From assembly GCA_040756375.1 (NCBI GenBank), contig JBFLZC010000020.1:30648-94647 (forward strand): DNA of 64,000 nucleotides. Direction: 5' to 3'. Below are positions 28,177 through 36,010 of the stretch, one piece after another. Position 1 is the first letter of the stretch. Each line of letters begins with the position of its first letter. This DNA comes from VGSG01 sp040756375 (GTDB taxonomy: Bacteria; Desulfobacterota; Desulfomonilia; Desulfomonilales; Desulfomonilaceae). Both the position numbers and the translations under genes were made by a program. The notes beneath the pieces are model-generated. The model did not search any database. It saw only the letters and a program-made list of their open reading frames with translations, and was not told the DNA's origin.

Positions 28177-29685
28177 ATGGACTTGCTCTATCAGTTAGGA
28201 AACGGGTTCCTGGTAGCTCTTAAGCCGATAAACTTCCTTTACGGCTTCCTGGGAGTACTTATAGGCACGCTGGTGGGGGTTCTTCCCGGGCTCGGCCCTG
28301 TTGCTGCTATGTCCTTGTTGTTTCCGGTTACATTCAAAGCTTCTCCGGAAGCAGCCATCATCATGCTTTCCGGGATATATTACGGCGCGATGTACGGGGG
28401 CTCCACCACTTCCATTCTGGTCAACATTCCGGGGGAAGCCGCTTCGGTTGTTACCTGTCTGGAAGGATACCAGATGGCTCGCCGGGGTAGAGCCGGAGTC
28501 GCTCTGGGCATGTCCGCGTTCGGTTCGTTTATCGGAGGCACCTTCTCCTTGGTGGGACTGGTCCTCCTGGCTCCTCCGCTGACAAAATTTGCGCTGCAAT
28601 TCGGACCGGCCGAGTATTTCAGCCTCATGATATTAGGCTTAGCCGTCCTGATCTACTTAGCTCACGGGTCTATGATCAAAGCCCTGATTATGGCCGCTTT
28701 CGGGCTGGTGTTAGGGCTGATCGGGCTGGACGTTATTAGCGGATACCCACGGCTGACCTTCGATCGTCTGGAGCTGATGGATGGGATAGGACTTGTTCCT
28801 GTCATTATGGGGCTCTTTGGGGTTTCCGAAGTCCTGGTAAATATGGAGCAGGTGATTCAAAGGGATATATACGATGTTAAGATTAAAGGTCTCTTTCCGA
28901 CGCTCAGGGATTGGGCCGAAAGCAAATGGGCGCTGGTGCGGGGATCGCTGATAGGCTTCTTTTTCGGTATTCTTCCCGGCGGGGGCGCCATTATCTCTTC
29001 TTTTCTTTCTTACGCCGTTGAGAAACGGTTTTCCAAGCATCCCGAGCGGTTTGGCAAAGGGGCTATAGAAGGAGTTGTAGGCCCCGAAACAGCCAACAAC
29101 GCAGCTACCGGCGGCGCGTTTATTCCACTTCTCACTCTGGGAATCCCCTCCAATGTAGTTATGGCCATGCTGCTCGGGGCCTTTATGATCCACGGTATTT
29201 CCCCAGGACCTTTGTTGATGAAACAACATCCCGACCTGTTTTGGGGAGTGATTGCCAGCATGTATATCGGAAACTTTGTTCTCCTGATCCTGAATCTACC
29301 GCTTATAGGCCTCTGGGTTCAGGTCTTGAAAGTTCCTTACAAAATACTCTTTCCTTCAATCCTCCTCTTCTGTCTAATTGGAGCTTATAGCGTCAGCAAT
29401 TCTGTTTTTGATATCTATATGATGATCCTCTTCGGCGTCTTCGGGTACTTGATGAAAAAATTTGAATTCGAAGGCGCTCCGTTGATCCTGGCCTTTGTCC
29501 TCAGCCCTCTTTTGGAAAACAATCTGAGAAAGGCCCTTATCCTTTCCCAGGGGGATTTTTCCACTTTCTTTACTCGCCCGATTTCACTTGCTTGCCTCTT
29601 AATCGCAGCCTTCATTCTTTTTTCGCCTTTGATTCCTGCCTTGCACAAGAAGAGAGAGGAAATCGCCCTGGAAGAGGCTTCCTAA
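28177..29685 (+). CDS. tctA: Tripartite tricarboxylate transporter large membrane subunit (TctA)
   Basis: The 502-residue polytopic protein has the TctA signature GVLPGLGPVAAMSLLFP and a second copy-like FFFGILPGGGAIISSF, plus MYGGSTTSILVNIPGEAASVVTC and GPETANNAATGGAFIPLLTLGIP split over two regions. It is the ion-coupled permease core of the transporter. It closes the operon; no clear terminator follows before the convergent gene at 29740. Confidence 0.95.
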   Translation: MDLLYQLGNGFLVALKPINFLYGFLGVLIGTLVGVLPGLGPVAAMSLLFPVTFKASPEAAIIMLSGIYYGAMYGGSTTSILVNIPGEAASVVTCLEGYQMARRGRAGVALGMSAFGSFIGGTFSLVGLVLLAPPLTKFALQFGPAEYFSLMILGLAVLIYLAHGSMIKALIMAAFGLVLGLIGLDVISGYPRLTFDRLELMDGIGLVPVIMGLFGVSEVLVNMEQVIQRDIYDVKIKGLFPTLRDWAESKWALVRGSLIGFFFGILPGGGAIISSFLSYAVEKRFSKHPERFGKGAIEGVVGPETANNAATGGAFIPLLTLGIPSNVVMAMLLGAFMIHGISPGPLLMKQHPDLFWGVIASMYIGNFVLLILNLPLIGLWVQVLKVPYKILFPSILLFCLIGAYSVSNSVFDIYMMILFGVFGYLMKKFEFEGAPLILAFVLSPLLENNLRKALILSQGDFSTFFTRPISLACLLIAAFILFSPLIPALHKKREEIALEEAS

Positions 29686-29739
29686 TCCGAAAAGACCTTC
29701 TGCAGATATAAGTTGAGTTCGGGCGGATGCGGTGGCCAT

Positions 29740-30585
29740 TCAATATCGAATCCGAACCATGGTTTTCGAGATTGGCCTTTCAAATCGATCATAGGTGATC
29801 TTCAGATCGAAGACGCCGTCCCCATCCGTGTCAACAAGCTCTTCTTTCTTCACGCCATGCTCATAGAGCTCCCGTCGCTCAATGATGGCAGAATCATCGG
29901 GATGCCAGTCGCGCTTCTGCACCAGGTCATTGACGAAATAGACCGTTGCGTCAGGTTTCCCATCAAAATCAGTGTCCACTCTCATCACGTACTTAAAGGG
30001 ATTCTTGTATGTGGCCCACTTATCCGGCCAGCTATCAAAGTTGTCGTCCCACGTACTGGTACTAGGGCTACCTGCTGCGAACTTGTGCCAAGCATCGGGT
30101 TTGCCGTCATAGTTACGGTCTTCTTCCGAACGCTCGACCTGGCCCTTGACGAAATGATAAGTAACACCGGGTATGCCGGCTTCATTTCGATCGAACTTTT
30201 CCACTCCAGTATATGAGCTTCGATAGATTAGCGATGGTTCCAGAAAGTACCCTATTACCAAGCCAAGCAAAAAAGCTCCGATCACGACAAAGGGATTTTT
30301 CTTCGTTCGCGCAGGGGCTTCCGGAGGCTCCTCTTCCTGCTCAATTACTTTGGAATCTTCCGCTTCTATTTTTTCGAGAATCTCATTTGCACGCTCTCGA
30401 TCCTCTGGCCTGACGAAGATTCGCACGCCTCCCACCATTTGTAGTGACGGATAAGCGCCGCCACAGTCGTCCTTTTGGATATGCGCTTCTATGCCTTCAG
30501 ATCCGAGCCTTGCCGCCGCGATGCTCGCAGTCACGTCACTGGAATAGGTCCTCAGCTCTACAAGATGGTCCAAATTCATTGCCAT
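29740..30585 (-). CDS. DUF2007-domain membrane-anchored protein with C-terminal repeat domain
   Basis: About 281 residues. The first 70 (LVELRTYSSDVTASIAAARLGSEGIEAHI, VGGVRIFVRPEDRERANEIL) match the DUF2007 putative signal-transducing fold. A Glu/Pro-rich linker and one transmembrane segment (FVVIGAFLLGLVIGYFL) follow. The C-terminal part has repeated Asp-rich motifs (RNYDGKPDAW, TDFDGKPDATVYFV, DTDGDGVFDLKI) like Ca-binding loops. Orientation suggests DUF2007 inside, repeats outside. Function unknown. ATG 30585 or 30579 are both possible; the longer frame from 30618 lacks a ribosome binding site. Confidence 0.65.
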   Translation of the reverse strand: MAMNLDHLVELRTYSSDVTASIAAARLGSEGIEAHIQKDDCGGAYPSLQMVGGVRIFVRPEDRERANEILEKIEAEDSKVIEQEEEPPEAPARTKKNPFVVIGAFLLGLVIGYFLEPSLIYRSSYTGVEKFDRNEAGIPGVTYHFVKGQVERSEEDRNYDGKPDAWHKFAAGSPSTSTWDDNFDSWPDKWATYKNPFKYVMRVDTDFDGKPDATVYFVNDLVQKRDWHPDDSAIIERRELYEHGVKKEELVDTDGDGVFDLKITYDRFERPISKTMVRIRY

Positions 30586-30843
30586 TTCCCGCAGTCTGAA
30601 GGTACACGTCGGTCGCAAAAGGTCCTGCGGAATGCGTCAAGATTAGATGTGATTCCAGTGCGCGGTCAAGCAATGAATATCCCGCTAAACCGTACACGGA
30701 CCCGCCAAAGCGCACGTCAGTGCTGCCGTTGCCCCAAAGTCATCCTCGCCGTGTCATCATCAATGGGGTGGAAGTGGTTGGCAAAATAGGAGTTTTTGGG
30801 GAGGGGTCCGGGGGGGCCCGTTTTTCAAAAAGGGGCGCCCCGG
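30586..30843. other. Intergenic stretch leading into the scaffold gap
   Basis: No gene is supported here. The last 55 bases (from 30788) read AGTTTTTGGGGAGGGGTCC and continue G/C-rich, matching the core of the double-hairpin repeat family seen at 34035, 53456 and 57160. This copy is cut by the gap and its bases look unreliable. Confidence 0.55.
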
Positions 30844-30966
<123 letters not shown>

Positions 30967-31009
30967 ACTTCTTCAATAGCTCATGGGTTTTGCAACCACT
31001 CCTAAGCAC

Positions 31010-32404
31010 TCACAGCATGGTGATCTTGATTTCGATCCGGCGATTCAAGCGCCGTGCTTCATCGGTCAGCTTGGTGTCCACGGGGTGAAACTCTCCGAAA
31101 GAAGCCGCGCCCACTCTGCCCGGAGGGATTCCCTTTTCGATGAGGTATCGCACAACTTCCATGGCACGGGCCGATGCCAATTCCCAGTTGGAGCGATATC
31201 GGCCCGATCGAATTGGCACATTGTCCGTGTGACCCTGGATAAGGATCACGAGTTCTATATCCCTGGGGATTTTAGGGATCATCTCCTTGTAGATCTTTAC
31301 GAACTTGTCCAGCTCCTTCTTGCCGCCTTCGTTAATATCCGCACGTCCGGAAGCAAAGAGGATCTCGGACTGGAACACGAACCGGTCGCCTTGCACTTTA
31401 ATATCAGGCACTCCCGCAAAGACTTGCTCCAACTTGGCCAGAAACTCGCTGCGGTACTTGGCGAGCTTGCGAAGGCGATCTATCTCTTTCTCCTTTTCGC
31501 CCAGAAGGCCGACGAGCTGGGATACACGGAATTCTTGCGCTCGTGCTTCACGCGTGTCAGCAAGTTTCTTGGAGATGTCGTCCAGTTTCGAGCGCAGCGA
31601 AAGTATTTCTTTTTGCAGGTCCGCGGCTTTCGTGGATTCGGCTTGCTCCGATTGCTTGGCTTCTGCCAACATCTTGTTGAGGTTGTTCACCTGTTCCACG
31701 TATTCTGAGATCCTCTTGTTCAGCAGAGCAATGGCACTATTGAGCGTATCGATCTTAGCCCGCAGCTCCGCGATCGTGTCGGTCTTCTTGCTGACTTCTC
31801 CTTCGGTTTCTGCGAGCTTGCGGCCGGACTCATCCAGCTTTAGTCTTATGTCCGCGAGAGACTTCTCCTTCTCTTGGAGGATGGTGCTCTTCTCACGGAG
31901 CTGAGAAAGGAGCGCCAACATTTCGGCCCGTTGTTGCTCCAGAGACAGCTCCCGTTCTTTAAGGTCGGCAGCTTGCTTTTGCACGTCTGCGCGAAGGGCC
32001 GTTACATCTTCCCTCAAAGACGCAATGGTCCTTTCCCTTTCCTCGGCCAAAAGGCTCTTTTCCGCGATCTGACTGAGGGCCGCGTCCAGTTGTTCTTGTA
32101 ACGCTTTGAGCACTTCTTCCAGACCGACCGCCTTCTTCACCTGTGCGCCGAACATTTCCTGCAATCGATCCATTTCATGCTTGAGCCTTTCGATTTCGTC
32201 GGTTTTCAGGGTTACCTGGCGTTGCAGACGGTCGAGCTCCGTGTCTTTCTTCTCCAGCGTTCTTGAGAGAATCGTCTCAGTGAGAGTGAAGAGCGTGATC
32301 ACGAAGACAAACATGAGCAGCAGTCCGGTCATGACGTCGGCGAACCCGGCCCACGGGTTGAGCCTGTATTGCTCCGAACGGTCAGCACCGGTCCTGCGCG
32401 GCAT
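31010..32404 (-). CDS. MotB/OmpA-like stator protein with long coiled coil
   Basis: The 464-residue protein starts with a single transmembrane segment in NPWAGFADVMTGLLLMFVFVITLF, including the Asp expected to carry protons in MotB-type stators. Residues about 50-300 form a Glu/Lys/Leu-rich coiled coil. The C-terminus (about 335-464) is an OmpA peptidoglycan-binding domain with GHTDNVPI and RSNWELASARA. It would anchor to the cell wall and work with the MotA-like protein encoded upstream (1-base overlap, TGATG). No flagellar genes are nearby, so this is a non-flagellar proton channel of unknown output; the long periplasmic coil is unusual. Confidence 0.85.
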   Translation of the reverse strand: MPRRTGADRSEQYRLNPWAGFADVMTGLLLMFVFVITLFTLTETILSRTLEKKDTELDRLQRQVTLKTDEIERLKHEMDRLQEMFGAQVKKAVGLEEVLKALQEQLDAALSQIAEKSLLAEERERTIASLREDVTALRADVQKQAADLKERELSLEQQRAEMLALLSQLREKSTILQEKEKSLADIRLKLDESGRKLAETEGEVSKKTDTIAELRAKIDTLNSAIALLNKRISEYVEQVNNLNKMLAEAKQSEQAESTKAADLQKEILSLRSKLDDISKKLADTREARAQEFRVSQLVGLLGEKEKEIDRLRKLAKYRSEFLAKLEQVFAGVPDIKVQGDRFVFQSEILFASGRADINEGGKKELDKFVKIYKEMIPKIPRDIELVILIQGHTDNVPIRSGRYRSNWELASARAMEVVRYLIEKGIPPGRVGAASFGEFHPVDTKLTDEARRLNRRIEIKITML

Positions 32405-33645
32405 CAGCTACTCCTTTTCTTGGAGTCTGATTGCTCGCGGTCGCCGGTTCCGGATGATTCCAACTGCGTTGTCAGGTCTGAGAATCCCAGCGATAGGGTT
32501 TTGTTCGTTATTTCACCCTGTAGCTTCATTTGATCCAGCAAAGACTTCCCCACATCGTCCAGGCCCTCTCTGCCAAGGCGAGTTTCTTTGATCATCCGCT
32601 CCATGTGACGAGCCAGATTGTCCACCCGCTCCAGAAGGCCCTGACGCATCTGGTTACCCTGCTGGAGGGCTTCCCTTGTTTCCTTTTGCTGCTCCTTCAA
32701 TGTTTCCAGCACCCCCCGCAGCTCCACCACGGTTTCCGTAATCTTCTCGTCTGTGGCGCCTTGAATGGAAATGACTTCTGCCAGGCGCCGGAGGTTTTCG
32801 CCCAGAGTCTCCTGTGACGCGAGATGGTAGAGTCTGCCACCGACAGGCTCCATTGTTGCCAAAGGCGGCTGTTCGGCGGCTAAGGGTTCTCGTCGCGGGA
32901 ACATACCTGGAACCAGGAGCGAAATCACGAATGTGTCTAAATCAGCCAAGAATCGAGCACGAGCTTGTCTGGTCTGCACATCAACGAACCCCAGCACAAC
33001 CGAGCCCCCGAGACCGAAAAGCGACGTGCTGAAGGCCGTTGACATACCATCCAGAAGTCCTCCTATGGACGACTTGAGCTGCGTGACGAAAGCTGCCGCG
33101 TCTTCAACCCCCTGAGGGTCAAGCGTATTGAGCACGTCCTTAACGCCGGACACGGTGATCAAAAGACCCCAAAACGTTCCCATAAGCCCGAGGAATACCA
33201 TTACTCCGATAATGTACCGCACCACGGATCCTCGAACTTCAGCGCTTTCCATGTCGGCATCGGAAATCGCCCTGGCAGCTTCCGAGGCCTGAGCGCCTGC
33301 GCGATGCACCGCATGAATGATCCGCTCGCATCGGCTCTTCACCAGTCCGGGCTTGAGATCGGCTATTGAGGCTTCCAAGGTTTCCCTGGAACGTTCTGTC
33401 CTGAGCACGTCGATCAATGCGTCCAAGCGCCGGCTCTGGGCCAGCAGCGGGACAAGCTCACCCAGGGAGAGAACGAGCGCAATGATCGCGAGCGCCAGGA
33501 TGATCCCGTTGATCAGTGGCTGCGACATGAAAAACGGAACCAACTGACCTCTGGCCCAGAATAGACCGCAACCGATGGCGACGAGGAGGAGCACGACCAG
33601 GAAGAAGGTTCTGTTTACCTGCCCGGTCGATCGAGCGTGGGTCAT
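32404..33645 (-). CDS. MotA/TolQ/ExbB-type proton-channel protein
   Basis: The 413-residue protein has two N-terminal transmembrane helices, then the MotA/TolQ/ExbB core with VVRYIIGVMVFLGLMGTFWGLLITVSGV and SIGGLLDGMSTAFSTSLFGLGGSV, and a charged helical C-terminal tail (ITETVVELRGVLETL, ETREALQQGNQMRQGLLERVD). It would form the membrane ring around the MotB-like partner encoded downstream with a 1-base overlap. ZorA of the Zorya defence system has a similar tail, but ZorC/D/E genes are absent here and the MotB-like partner carries most of the coil. A ribosome binding site AGGAGG lies upstream of ATG 33645. Confidence 0.85.
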   Translation of the reverse strand: MTHARSTGQVNRTFFLVVLLLVAIGCGLFWARGQLVPFFMSQPLINGIILALAIIALVLSLGELVPLLAQSRRLDALIDVLRTERSRETLEASIADLKPGLVKSRCERIIHAVHRAGAQASEAARAISDADMESAEVRGSVVRYIIGVMVFLGLMGTFWGLLITVSGVKDVLNTLDPQGVEDAAAFVTQLKSSIGGLLDGMSTAFSTSLFGLGGSVVLGFVDVQTRQARARFLADLDTFVISLLVPGMFPRREPLAAEQPPLATMEPVGGRLYHLASQETLGENLRRLAEVISIQGATDEKITETVVELRGVLETLKEQQKETREALQQGNQMRQGLLERVDNLARHMERMIKETRLGREGLDDVGKSLLDQMKLQGEITNKTLSLGFSDLTTQLESSGTGDREQSDSKKRSS

Positions 33646-33983
33646 TGCAAAGCCTCCTTGTTAAAAACTATGACCACAGGGGCGGAATTCCGAAGAGATA
33701 AACCAACGACCATGTACGGAGGCTCTGCGATTTTAGACCATTCCGAAGTCACATGCAAAGGGTCCGGCAGTAGCATAATGCGGGCGTTAAGATCGCCGTT
33801 TATTCGTGTTAGGCTGTCTTCCCAGATCGTGTTATTCAGAAATGATTTGGAAGCGGGGCGGCAGTCCCGCCGGTTGCTTTATCCGAAGCCTGCTTATGCT
33901 GATGCGCATTCAAGGAGGCAAGATTGGAGAGATCTTCTTTGTGAGAGAGGTACCTCCACGGCTCAAGCAAGAAATTGCCACGG
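33646..33983. other. Intergenic region without a supportable gene
   Basis: Bases 33646-33983 separate the divergent MotA-like and dipeptidase genes. Short frames present lack ribosome binding sites and domain signatures. A promoter for the minus-strand stator pair should lie in its first part, but I cannot point to one. Confidence 0.45.
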
Positions 33984-34105
33984 TTTTCGGAATGCTCATT
34001 TCTCCTGCGGCGAAATGAGCATTCCGAAAAATGCTGGAAGTTCTTGGGGAGGGGGTCGGGGAGGCCCTTCTTACATGAAGGGCCTCCCCGATTCTTACCT
34101 CTCCG
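33984..34105 (+). repeat. Double-hairpin intergenic element, copy B
   Basis: First a perfect 19-bp inverted repeat (33984-34002 with 34012-34030, loop 9). After a short spacer comes the core GAAGTTCTTGGGGAGGGGGTC, then a perfect 13-bp hairpin GGGGAGGCCCTTC / GAAGGGCCTCCCC (34058-34070 with 34077-34089) ending in ATTCTTAC. The same two-module plan recurs at 53390-53490 (minus) and 57107-57227. Confidence 0.75.
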
Positions 34106-34150
34106 AGAGCGAAGCGGTATTAAGCGGCCTGGTAGCGGAAGGAAGGGAAG

Positions 34151-34855
34151 ATGAAACGGTTCTGTGCGGTTTTCTTGTTTTGTTGTTTGGCTTATGCCTA
34201 TTCCGGTGTTCTGCCCACGCTGGGCATTGCCGGAAGTCTCCCTGAGTCCTTCGTATACGTGCAGGACGTTATTCCCAACATCCGGGTGGACATCCGTTAT
34301 GCTACGGATCGGAACTTCCTGGGCAGACCGGTGGACGGCTACCTTGCGCCGAAATGCATACTCACGAAGCAGGCTGCGGAAGCGCTCCGTAAGGTGCAGG
34401 AAGATTTGAACCGTTTTGGTCTAGGCCTGAAGATCTTCGATGCGTACCGCCCGCAAAGGGCTGTGGATGATTTCGTCCGTTGGGGCAGGGATCTCAATGA
34501 CACGAAAACGCAGGCCGAGTACTACCCCAAGGTCGATAAAGGGAACCTATTCAAAGACGGGTACATCGCGGAGAAATCAAGTCACTCAAGGGGCAGCACG
34601 GTGGATCTCACCATCGTGCGCTTGGACGGAAATCCATCTGAATCCGAGCTGGATATGGGAACTCCTTTCGACTTCTTCGGCGCGGAATCCTGGCCGGACA
34701 GTCCGTTAGTATCCTCGGTTCAGCGTGCCCATCGAATGCTCCTGCAAGTGCTCATGCAAAAGCACGGCTTTGAACCTTACTCAAAGGAATGGTGGCATTT
34801 CACCTTGAAGAACGAGCCATTCCCCGACACCTATTTCGACTTCTCTGTGCAGTAG
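34151..34855 (+). CDS. D-alanyl-D-alanine dipeptidase, VanX/DdpX-like (peptidase M15D)
   Basis: The 234-residue protein has a signal peptide and then the VanX family pattern: RVDIRYATDRNFLGRPV, FDAYRPQRAV with the transition-state Arg, the zinc motif SSHSRGSTVDLTI and the catalytic Glu/His in KEWWHFTL. It would hydrolyse D-Ala-D-Ala (or similar D-dipeptides) in the periplasm, as in peptidoglycan salvage. No VanH/VanA or vancomycin genes are nearby, so a cell-wall recycling role is more likely than resistance. GGAAG upstream of ATG 34151 is a modest ribosome binding site. Confidence 0.9.
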   Translation: MKRFCAVFLFCCLAYAYSGVLPTLGIAGSLPESFVYVQDVIPNIRVDIRYATDRNFLGRPVDGYLAPKCILTKQAAEALRKVQEDLNRFGLGLKIFDAYRPQRAVDDFVRWGRDLNDTKTQAEYYPKVDKGNLFKDGYIAEKSSHSRGSTVDLTIVRLDGNPSESELDMGTPFDFFGAESWPDSPLVSSVQRAHRMLLQVLMQKHGFEPYSKEWWHFTLKNEPFPDTYFDFSVQ

Positions 34856-34893
34856 AGGGAATGTTTGGTTCGGAAACTGAGAGGAGGCAAATC

Positions 34894-35391
34894 ATGCTGT
34901 GGGTCATCTTTCTATCGGCATCGCTCATCGGGTTTGCTCTGCATCTGGCGATAAGCAAACAGCCTCGCACAAGAGGCAGAATCGTTGAAGTCCTTCTTTT
35001 GTATATGCTGGTGATAAACATCGGCCTTGGGGGTCTCTTGGCCTGGTACGGGCACACCTTCATGGCCGACGAGATAGCCCGCAAGATCGGTTGGCAGCCG
35101 GGAAGTCCCTTTCAGTTCGAGGTGGCAGTGGCCGACCTGAGTTGGGGTATCTGCGGTGTGCTTTGTTTCTGGTTGCGAAAGGAGTTCTGGACGGCAACAG
35201 GCATAGGAAGCGCGGTCTTCTTCCTGGGATGCGCTTTTGGGCACGTAAGGCAAATCATTCAGGAAGGGAACATGGCGATCTACAATGTGGGACCCGTGCT
35301 TTGGATTGGCGATCTTGCCGTTCCTATTACCATATTGATCCTGCTTTTCCTCCGTTTCAGGTTTGATACAAGGGCAGGCTGGAACCGGTGA
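34894..35391 (+). CDS. Small polytopic membrane protein (DUF6790-like)
   Basis: The 165-residue protein has four predicted membrane segments and family-like stretches YMLVINIGLGGLLAWYGHTF, IGWQPGSPFQFEVAVADLSWGI and GHVRQI. ATG 34894 has GGAGG 7 bases upstream; the in-frame extension to 34789 overlaps the dipeptidase gene and lacks a site. Function unknown. The 38-base gap suggests co-transcription with the dipeptidase. Confidence 0.75.
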   Translation: MLWVIFLSASLIGFALHLAISKQPRTRGRIVEVLLLYMLVINIGLGGLLAWYGHTFMADEIARKIGWQPGSPFQFEVAVADLSWGICGVLCFWLRKEFWTATGIGSAVFFLGCAFGHVRQIIQEGNMAIYNVGPVLWIGDLAVPITILILLFLRFRFDTRAGWNR

Positions 35392-35399
35392 TTCCTGGG

Positions 35400-35482
35400 C
35401 TACGGCGGGCTGAGTATCTCCTTCACTTCGGACGACGCAAGGCCGTCGGACCTTCGTTGGGGAGATCCCCAGCCCGCCGTAG
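35400..35482. repeat. Inverted repeat with CTACGGCGGGCTG termini
   Basis: Arms 35400-35421 and 35461-35482 match at 20 of 22 positions. The interior contains ACTTCGGACGACGCAAGGC. A second partial copy of arm plus interior occurs at 35930-35975, on the other side of the antitoxin gene. Confidence 0.7.
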
Positions 35483-35531
35483 TGACCGTGTCATCGCATT
35501 GTGTTGTTCGCGGCTTCTGAAAATCCTGCTC

Positions 35532-35560
35532 TTGCCAAAGCGTATCCTGTGAGATACAAA
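35532..35560 (+). promoter_or_regulatory. Promoter and operator of the antitoxin-like gene
   Basis: TTGCCA (35532-35537) and TACAAA (35555-35560) have a 17-base spacer. Within the spacer GTATC (35542-35546) and GATAC (35553-35557) form an inverted repeat overlapping the -10, a likely autorepressor site. A promoter directly before the antitoxin leaves no room for an upstream toxin in the same transcript. Confidence 0.6.
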
Positions 35561-35586
35561 TACGGCAAGATCGAAAGGAGCTTGTT

Positions 35587-35874
35587 GTGCCGAAAACACG
35601 AACCATACCATGGGATGCCGCGGAACACCTCGAAACCGAAGAGGACATGGCCGTGTATCTGGAAGCTGCGCTCGAAATGGGCGACCCTGCGCTCGTAGCA
35701 GCGGCCTTGGGGGACATTGCTCGCGCCAAGGGCATGGCGCAAATCGCACGCAAGACAGGACTTGGCCGCGAAAGTCTTTACAAAGCTTTATCGCCTGAGG
35801 GCAACCCCGAGTTCGCCACGGTCCTCAAGGTTGTAAGGGCGCTCGGCTTGCGCCTACATGCGACTCCCCAGTGA
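35587..35874 (+). CDS. HI1420-type addiction-module antidote protein (orphan)
   Basis: The 95-residue protein matches the putative addiction-module antidote family: WDAAEHLETEEDMAVYLEAALEMGDPALVAAALGDIARAKGM, then a helix-turn-helix IARKTGLGRESLYKALSPEGNPEFATVLKVV. In typical modules a RelE-like toxin gene lies just upstream. Here the upstream 100 bases contain a promoter and no toxin C-terminus. Start is GTG 35587 with AAAGGAG 7 bases before. The gene is bracketed by copies of one palindromic repeat (35400-35482 and 35930-35975). It may be a solitary antitoxin that neutralises a distant toxin or a remnant. Confidence 0.85.
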   Translation: MPKTRTIPWDAAEHLETEEDMAVYLEAALEMGDPALVAAALGDIARAKGMAQIARKTGLGRESLYKALSPEGNPEFATVLKVVRALGLRLHATPQ

Positions 35875-35929
35875 CGTTTAATTCCGCGACCTCAGTTCCG
35901 GATGATGTTCCACCGTTGTTCCGGATATG

Positions 35930-35975
35930 ACGGGCTGGGGACCGCCCTGACTTCGGACGGCGCAAGGCCGTCGGT
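35930..35975. repeat. Partial second copy of the CGGGCTGGGGA / ACTTCGGACGGCGCAAGG repeat
   Basis: The stretch shares GACTTCGGACGGCGCAAGGC and CCGTCGG with 35425-35450 and CGGGCTGGGGA with the right arm of that element. The two copies flank the antitoxin gene. Confidence 0.55.
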
Positions 35976-36010
35976 GCGATTCTCCAGCTGGACTACTTTT
36001 TGAGTGCAGC

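Noticed and set aside
31010..33645. Zorya (ZorAB) defence system
   Set aside because: ZorC, ZorD or ZorE genes are absent and the coiled coil is mainly in the MotB-like rather than the MotA-like protein.
34151..34855. Vancomycin resistance gene vanX
   Set aside because: No vanH, vanA or vanRS genes are near; a D-Ala-D-Ala dipeptidase of wall recycling is the better call.
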